Origin: Coffea arabica
Lineage: Eukaryota > Streptophyta > Magnoliopsida > Gentianales > Rubiaceae
DNA: 64,000 bases
Reading direction: 5' to 3'
Assembly: GCF_036785885.1 (NCBI RefSeq)
Contig: NC_092317.1
Coordinates: 312,501 to 376,500, forward strand
The notes beneath the pieces are model-generated. The model was not told where the DNA came from, ran no database searches, and worked only from the letters and a program-made list of their open reading frames with translations. A program made the position numbers and the translations under genes. Below, one piece after another: positions 58,610-64,000 of this stretch (its first letter is position 1; every line of letters starts with the position of its first letter).

Positions 58610-58618
58610 TTAGGGTTT
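58610..58618 (-). promoter_or_regulatory. Telo-box upstream of SmE
   Basis: The plus strand reads TTAGGGTTT (complement AAACCCTAA) about 70 bp before the SmE start codon. Confidence 0.5.
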
Positions 58619-58670
58619 TCGGGGCGCAGAGAGCAAAAGCTGGTTGGTTGAAAGGCGACTGAGCGGGAAG

Positions 58671-58686
58671 CAGCAGCAGCAGCAGC
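58671..58686. repeat. (CAG)n run at the SmE start
   Basis: About five CAG units directly before the SmE initiator ATG, in the 5' UTR. Confidence 0.9.
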
Positions 58687-58687
58687 C

Positions 58688-59632
58688 ATGGCTAGCACCA
58701 AAGTTCAGAGGATTATGACCCAACCTATCGTACGTCGTCCCTGACTCCAAACTCACTTTCGTTTCTTCTTTCTTTCCTTTTTTTTGTTTTGGCCTGAACA
58801 GTTGATTTTTTTTTGGGGTCTAATTGGGTGCGGATGCAGAACCTGATATTCAGGTTTCTTCAAAGCGTAAGTTATCTTCTTCCTTTTTCTTCTTTCTGTT
58901 TGTAATTAAACGCATATTTTGTTGGTCAATTGTTCATATTCAGCCTGCAAAAAACAAGTTCATGTTGGGGATTACTTGTTAGTAGTGTAACGTCCATTCT
59001 GTCGACTTTGGCAGAAAGCTCGAATTCAGATTTGGCTCTTTGAGCAGAAGGATTTGAGGATTGAAGGCCGCATCATTGTAAGCCTTCTTTTTCCTTTTTT
59101 TTTTAATTAAAATTATTTACTAATCTTGCTTCAGGTTATTTATCCAATTTCACCTTCGTTTGGGGTTTTGTTGCGGCATTATCTTATCTCTACTCCTTTG
59201 TTCCACAAGATATTACAGTCGAAGGGAATGCTGATTTAGTGTCTTACAGCTCTTGTTCTTTATTTTGACAGGGTTTTGATGAGTACATGAATTTGGTCCT
59301 GGAAGATGCTGAGGAAGTCAACATAAAGAAGAAGACCACGAAGCAATTGGGTCAGTAACTGAAATGTGCATTTTTTTCCATCCTTTACCTGATTTTTCAT
59401 GCTTCTTTCTTTGAATCACTTCTCTGGTGTTTATATTGCCTTTGTTTAGGGAGGATACTTCTGAAGGGGGACAATATCACATTGATGATGAACACGTATG
59501 GCTAAGCTCTCTCTCTCTCTCTCTCGTGAAGCCCATGTATAGAATAAGCTATCCTGAAACACATAAGACCATTGCATTTTCTTGAATTTTGCTGATTTCA
59601 TATTGCATTTCGTTTTTTGCAGGGGTAAATGA
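58688..59632 (+). CDS. SME1: Small nuclear ribonucleoprotein E (SmE), spliceosome core (6 exons)
   Basis: SmE is one of seven Sm proteins that form the ring around spliceosomal snRNAs. Exons 58688-58729, 58840-58866, 59015-59077, 59272-59350, 59450-59495 and 59623-59632 give 88 residues, the usual length for plant SmE. The product begins MASTKVQRIMTQPINLIFRF. The Sm1 motif follows (IQIWLFEQKDLRIEGRIIGF, then DEYMNLVLEDAEEV) and then Sm2 (GRILLKGDNITLMMN), ending TGK. The last coding exon is only 10 bases. All introns are GT-AG. In Arabidopsis one SmE copy (SME1/PORCUPINE) is tied to cold-dependent splicing; which paralog this corresponds to is not known. Confidence 0.97.
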
Positions 59633-60939
59633 TGTTCCTGGCTTTGATGCCTAGATGTTCGTGAATGTTTCAGTTACTACCAGCGCACTTGGATGGTTTA
59701 TTTTCAGTGATGATGTATTCTAGATACTCAATAGCTTTTCTCTTATTCATAGCTCTATGTCTCAGCTATTAACTTTTAGTATGAGCTGGTAAGCCAAATT
59801 GTATCTTCCAGAATTGTTGTATGAATTGGGCAATGGCTTCAAATTCAATTGCCTATTATGTTTTCTCCTTCGTCATTAGCCAATTAGGGATAATCTTTAG
59901 GCTCATTATTATTTTCGTTTAAGTGTTGTATTTCCTCTTTTGGGATGCTGGGACTACTTGCTCTTATAAAAAATTTTAACATGTTTGTGTTTTGAGTAGT
60001 AGTTCTCTAATGATGACAATGGATTTGGAGTTTAAGAAGAGATGGTAGTGCCTTTTCACTTGATCATCCGATTGTGTCTTTTAGGATGTTTTAAGTTTTC
60101 TTGACGTTCATTTCATCCGCAGCAACTTGGTAAATGCCAGTCCTTTTTGTAAGCGCAGTCTGGACAAGAAACGACATTTGGAGTTTTGAACAAAGAGCTT
60201 ACGAAACGTTTTAGAAAGTGGTGTTAGAACTTGGAAGGAAGCAAAGGGTCCTTTTTTTTTTGGCTCTTCTTGTCCTTTTGCAGAGAGAGAGAGAGAGGAG
60301 GGGTGTGATGGTGACGGTAACGGAGGTGGAGGTGGAGGCGGAGGCCAAGGGGGGGCGCGGAGTTATTTGGGGGTATTCTACCTATCGTGGTTGACTATGA
60401 CTATGTCTTTGGAACATATGATCCTAACTGAAAGGATTTAAATGAAGCTTGATAGAACCTCAAAGTTGGTAACTCACCTGCAATGGTTGTTGAATCGAAT
60501 TGTTTTAACTGATAAGATATAGCGCAAGTTGGATCACAGATTGGGAAAGGCTAAATGGAGAACACTAGTGTGTCAGATCTAAATATTTTCTTGAATGAAC
60601 ATTTCGTTCACATATCATGAAACGAAGATTGAATACGAAGCAGAATGCATGAAATTTTATGAAAGGGCCGCCCGCCCCACAGAAAAAACACAAAATACAA
60701 GCCAATATACAGCAGTAGACCGCAATTGATGTTCCACAATGAAAACAAAGCAACAACAATCACTTCCTGACATTTTGCTACAGATAATTATATCCCTATG
60801 AACAGTTACAACAGGGTTTCCGTGAAAACTCACCTTCTGGAAGTAGATAGAGCGCAACACATGGTTTTGGTAGCAGTCACCTTTTGTTCTCAAAATAATC
60901 CTCAGAAAGACACCAAAACATGTCACCAGCAAAAGCGCT
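59633..60939. other. Region between convergent SmE and PGDH genes
   Basis: SmE 3' UTR followed by intergenic sequence. A purine-rich GAGAGAGAGA stretch at 60284-60298 and a GGAGGTGGAGG-type tract at 60320-60345 are the only local features. Sequence just below 60940 is probably PGDH 3' UTR. No gene. Confidence 0.5.
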
Positions 60940-63900
60940 CTACAGTTCAAGGAACACGAACTCTTCAACTGCAGGCACTTCCCCCACCTTCTTAAGGGTA
61001 TCCTTGTCAGGTTCTTCATCTACTCCGATGGCCATGATTGCCTTTATCCTCTTAGCCGTCCTTCCTACGCTCATAAAGCTGACATTGACATTGCTCTCTC
61101 CAAGAATATTCCCAACTCTCCCAATCATTCCGGGTTGATCAACTTGGCGGCACAGTATCAGATTCCCTTCCAAACTAACATCCACACTAAATGATCCCAC
61201 ACCTGTTAAATGAGGGATTCCATACTTCACCTTGCCGTCGATGCTAATATTTCCTGTCTCTGACAATGCGCTTGCAAATTTAGATTGAACATTGCTAATT
61301 TGAACTTGGATTGAGTCGACAGGGTACTCAGGGGAGGAGTCAACAAAGACTCGTTCCTCGCTAATCCGAAGGCCCTTCTGTTTTGCTGTGAAATCAGCAT
61401 TTACCAGGTTTACAAATGAGATGGATATTGGCTCTATAATGCCTTTCACTATCATGGCCCTCAGAAGCCTGGTATCCAAGTTGTCCGGGTCCCGAGCTGA
61501 TCTATAGACGACCTTCACAGATTGGATGCCACTCCCACCAGCTACTAACTGCACAGCTAGTCTTCCTAACTTCTCAGCTAAGACAACATAGGGAGCCAAC
61601 TCTGACATCACCTGAGTACAGCAGCCAACCGGAAGACAATGAAGGAGGGTCATAGAAACATCAATGTCTTCTAGTGATCACCTCAGCCAAATGGAAGACA
61701 ACAAATAAGGGTCATAGAAACATCAATGCCTTTAAGTGATTACCTCAGCAGGAACCATAGGAGCATTTACAGCAGTTGCCGCAAGTTCCCCTTTCAATGC
61801 ACCAACAACGGCCTCAGCTATTTCAACTGCAACGCCTTCCTGAATGTGTTTAAAAGGATGATAAAGTAAGAAATGACAGTCAATTTACAGTTGAAAATAA
61901 TCCCAAAAGAACAGAAATCTATACTTGTGCTTCCTTTGTGCTTGCTCCAAGATGTGGTGTAACAATGACATTCTCATGTTGCACCAATTTACTATCTTTT
62001 GGCGGTGGCTCCTCTGTGAACACATCAAGTGCTGCCTGTTGCATGCCAGGATAAAAACACGGCTGAGTGGTAGAACGAAGCACCGGAGTTTGGATTAAAG
62101 TCATACAAAATAATATCGCAAGCAAAGGAAAACACACTCTTAAGAGAACTTTTTGTAACTGACAAAGGTACAAACTGAAGGCTAACCCAACTTTGACTGT
62201 CACATCTGAAAGGTTGATATATGGAAAATCTAACCTGTAAAACCAAAAGAAATAAGAGTTAAACCGCGATGAGCATACCTGTGCAACTGTACCGCTGTCA
62301 AGGGCCCTAACTAATGCGTCTTCATCAATGACACCGCCCCTTGCAACATTTATAATGCGTGCTCCTTTCTTCATCTTTGAGAATGTTTCGTCATTAAATA
62401 TCTTGGAAGTAGCAGGAGTAAGAGGCATGTGAAGTGAAATGAAGTCCGCAGTAGAAATTGCCTCATCGAAAGAGACTAAATCCACACCAATGGCACGGGC
62501 TCTATCTGCCGGGGCATAGGGGTCATGTGCAATAACATTCATACCAAGGCCTTTTGCTCGCCTTGCAACTTCAGAACCAACTTTTCCAAATCCCATAACA
62601 GCCAGTGTTTTCCCAACCAGTGAAACACCAACGTACTTGTTACGTTGCCATTTTCCTGGAAAAATCATGGTTTTTGCACGTTCAAGTAAAATCTAACTAC
62701 AATAAAATGCTGTATTGGAAAATCACATTGCTCTGCAAACTTGTTCAATTCCAATTTGAAGCTCTAAACTACATATGTCCAAGCGTAACCGTCAATATGA
62801 ACCTTATAGTAGAAGACCAAATTTGAATTCCGAGCAAATATGACATTGTATTGGCAGCAAAATTTACTAAAGGCACGACGTTGTTCTATAACAGTTGGTG
62901 AATCTGCTTATGCTACCTAAAAGCAAATCCTCCAGTTCCCCTTAAAAGAACAGCTGATATCTGACAACCACAATATCGGGGTAAACCAAGTAATTTGCAC
63001 AAATTGTACTTATTTCATATATCACCAAGTATTTATTTCATACTCTTGGAAGGCTGTCGCAGATTTGGGGTAATTCGTAGTCAGAATAACTGAGCATAAG
63101 CCCAAACTTCTGTACAGAAGTCAGTTCCGACTATCAACAGCATGGAGACCAAAAACTTAAAAACTTCGAAGGGCAGAAAAAAAAAAAAGAAGCAACATGG
63201 AGAAGTAGGAAGGTTTGACGAGTGAAACATCATAAACTTCTGATGTTGCAGGATCAAAAACTGAGCCTACTAGTAACAGCCGTGGAAAGTAAAAGAGAGT
63301 ATCAAGTGTACAAGAAACCCACAGCTGCTAATATATTTACACCAAAATACATGTCCAACGGTCTGTCAGTACGTAGCTGCCGAGTAAGCCAAAACTTGAG
63401 CACAACGCATGGAAAAAAAATATTATTATTACCATACAAAAAGAAGAAGACGGATAGAAACATCCGATCCCATCCAACAACTATTTTAGCCGCGTTTTTA
63501 AAAACTGATCTGATCCAAGAAAATATTTTTTTTAAAAAAAAAAAAAAGAAGAAGAAGAAAGAATGAATGATACGTAATAATAGTACTCCACAAGAGTCGA
63601 GTAATTTTGCACATGAAACTGAAAATTTTGGTTTACCAGCTTTCATGGAGGCATCAGCCTGAGGAACATTGCGAGCCATGGAAGCAAGGAGGGCGATGGC
63701 ATGCTCGGCGGCAGCAATGGTGTTGGCGGTGGGGGCATTGACGACCAAGCAGCCGAATTCGGTGGCAGCCTGCAGATCGACATTGTCAATTCCAACACCG
63801 GCACGGCCGACGACCTTCAAACGGCCCTGAGCAGCCTGGAAGACCTGTCGGGTGACTTTGGTGCCACTGCGGACGATGAGGGCGTCGCAGAGGGAGATCT

Positions 63901-64000
63901 TGGCGCAGAGGTCGTCGGGGGACAGATTGTAGGAGCAATCGACGTTGGCAAAGGTGCGGAGGAGCTGGAGGCCGGCTTCTCCGAGCTTCTCGGAGACAAG
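60940..64000 (-). CDS. PGDH: D-3-phosphoglycerate dehydrogenase, plastid type (5' end beyond window)
   Basis: PGDH oxidises 3-phosphoglycerate with NAD, the first committed step of the phosphorylated serine pathway in plastids. Visible exons in transcript order: 64000-63637 (start missing), 62655-62279, 62035-61925, 61839-61744 and 61611-60940, in frame, 539 residues. Seen features: substrate domain (GRAGVGIDNVDLQAATEFG), NAD-binding GFGKVGSEVARRAKGLG, catalytic region ARGGVIDEDALVRAL, FTEEPP, and HENVIVTPHLGAST with the active-site histidine. The ASB domain (VAGGSGIQSVKVVYRSAR, FVNLVNADFTAKQKGLRI) and a C-terminal ACT domain (VDQPGMIGRVGNILGESNVN, ending VEEFVFLEL) follow, so serine feedback is possible. 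The transit peptide and first part of the substrate domain lie outside the window. The last intron is a tandem duplication. Confidence 0.96.
61621..61745 (-). repeat. Tandem duplication making up the last PGDH intron
   Basis: Two copies of about 62 bp lie head to tail (about 61622-61683 and 61684-61745). Shared words are GGGTCATAGAAACATCAATG and CCTCAG. Both copies include the intron's donor: sense GAG then GTAATC at 61743, and GAG then GTGATC at 61681. The intron is only 132 bp, so the duplication fills nearly all of it. Confidence 0.85.

Larger units (their letters stand above)
57498..58687. other. Divergent promoter region of the RRM and SmE genes
   Basis: The two genes point away from each other with 1190 bp between start codons. 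Telo-boxes sit close to both starts. A MITE lies near the middle. No gene in between. Confidence 0.6.

Noticed and set aside
1-64000. Search for tRNA genes and CRISPR-like arrays
   Set aside because: B-box-like words were found only in the two SINE-like elements, with no cloverleaf around them. No regularly spaced repeats were seen, and none would be expected in plant nuclear DNA.

Overview
This window is nuclear DNA from a flowering plant, almost certainly a eudicot. The genes have many introns with AT-rich interiors, and the proteins match well-known plant families: a DYW-type PPR protein, a plant glutamate-receptor-like channel, a PEPR-type receptor kinase and plastid-type PGDH. The intergenic DNA is full of short non-autonomous DNA transposons. 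I cannot name the species from sequence alone.

Layout. The first 13.6 kb is gene-poor. It holds a probable 3' end of an unrecognised gene at the extreme left edge, two candidate LTR fossils, Mutator-like and hAT-like MITEs, and a decayed unrecognised gene around 5.9-6.8 kb. From 13.77 kb come the ribosome-biogenesis gene NSA2 (+) and a small PPC-domain (AHL-like) gene (-, 18.5-24.1 kb). Between their 3' ends lie an hAT element and a tRNA-derived SINE. 24.1-30.7 kb is again transposon-rich and includes a MULE-type element with a perfect 9-bp target duplication. EXO84B (+) spans 30.7-37.4 kb and faces a MEF8-like PPR-DYW gene (-, 39.1-41.1 kb). Next come two minus-strand membrane-receptor genes, a GLR channel (42.2-45.7 kb) and a PEPR1-like LRR kinase (47.0-50.5 kb). 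After about 3.8 kb without a recognised gene there is a two-RRM RNA-binding protein gene (-, 54.3-57.5 kb). It is divergent from the spliceosomal SmE gene (+, 58.7-59.6 kb). The window ends inside a phosphoglycerate dehydrogenase gene (-, 60.9 kb to past the edge).

Functional themes. NSA2, the PPR editing factor, the RRM protein and SmE are RNA-handling housekeeping genes, and all four carry telo-box motifs near their starts. EXO84B serves secretion. PEPR and GLR are surface receptors for danger peptides and amino acids, and they lie in tandem. PGDH makes serine in plastids.

Most notable: the last intron of the RRM gene is a U12-type AT-AC intron, which is the only splice choice that keeps the conserved reading frame. 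The AHL-like protein has a PPC domain but no AT-hook. A PGDH intron is built almost wholly from a tandem duplication that copies its own splice donor. NSA2 needs a GC-AG intron. I saw no sign of a wholly new genetic system.
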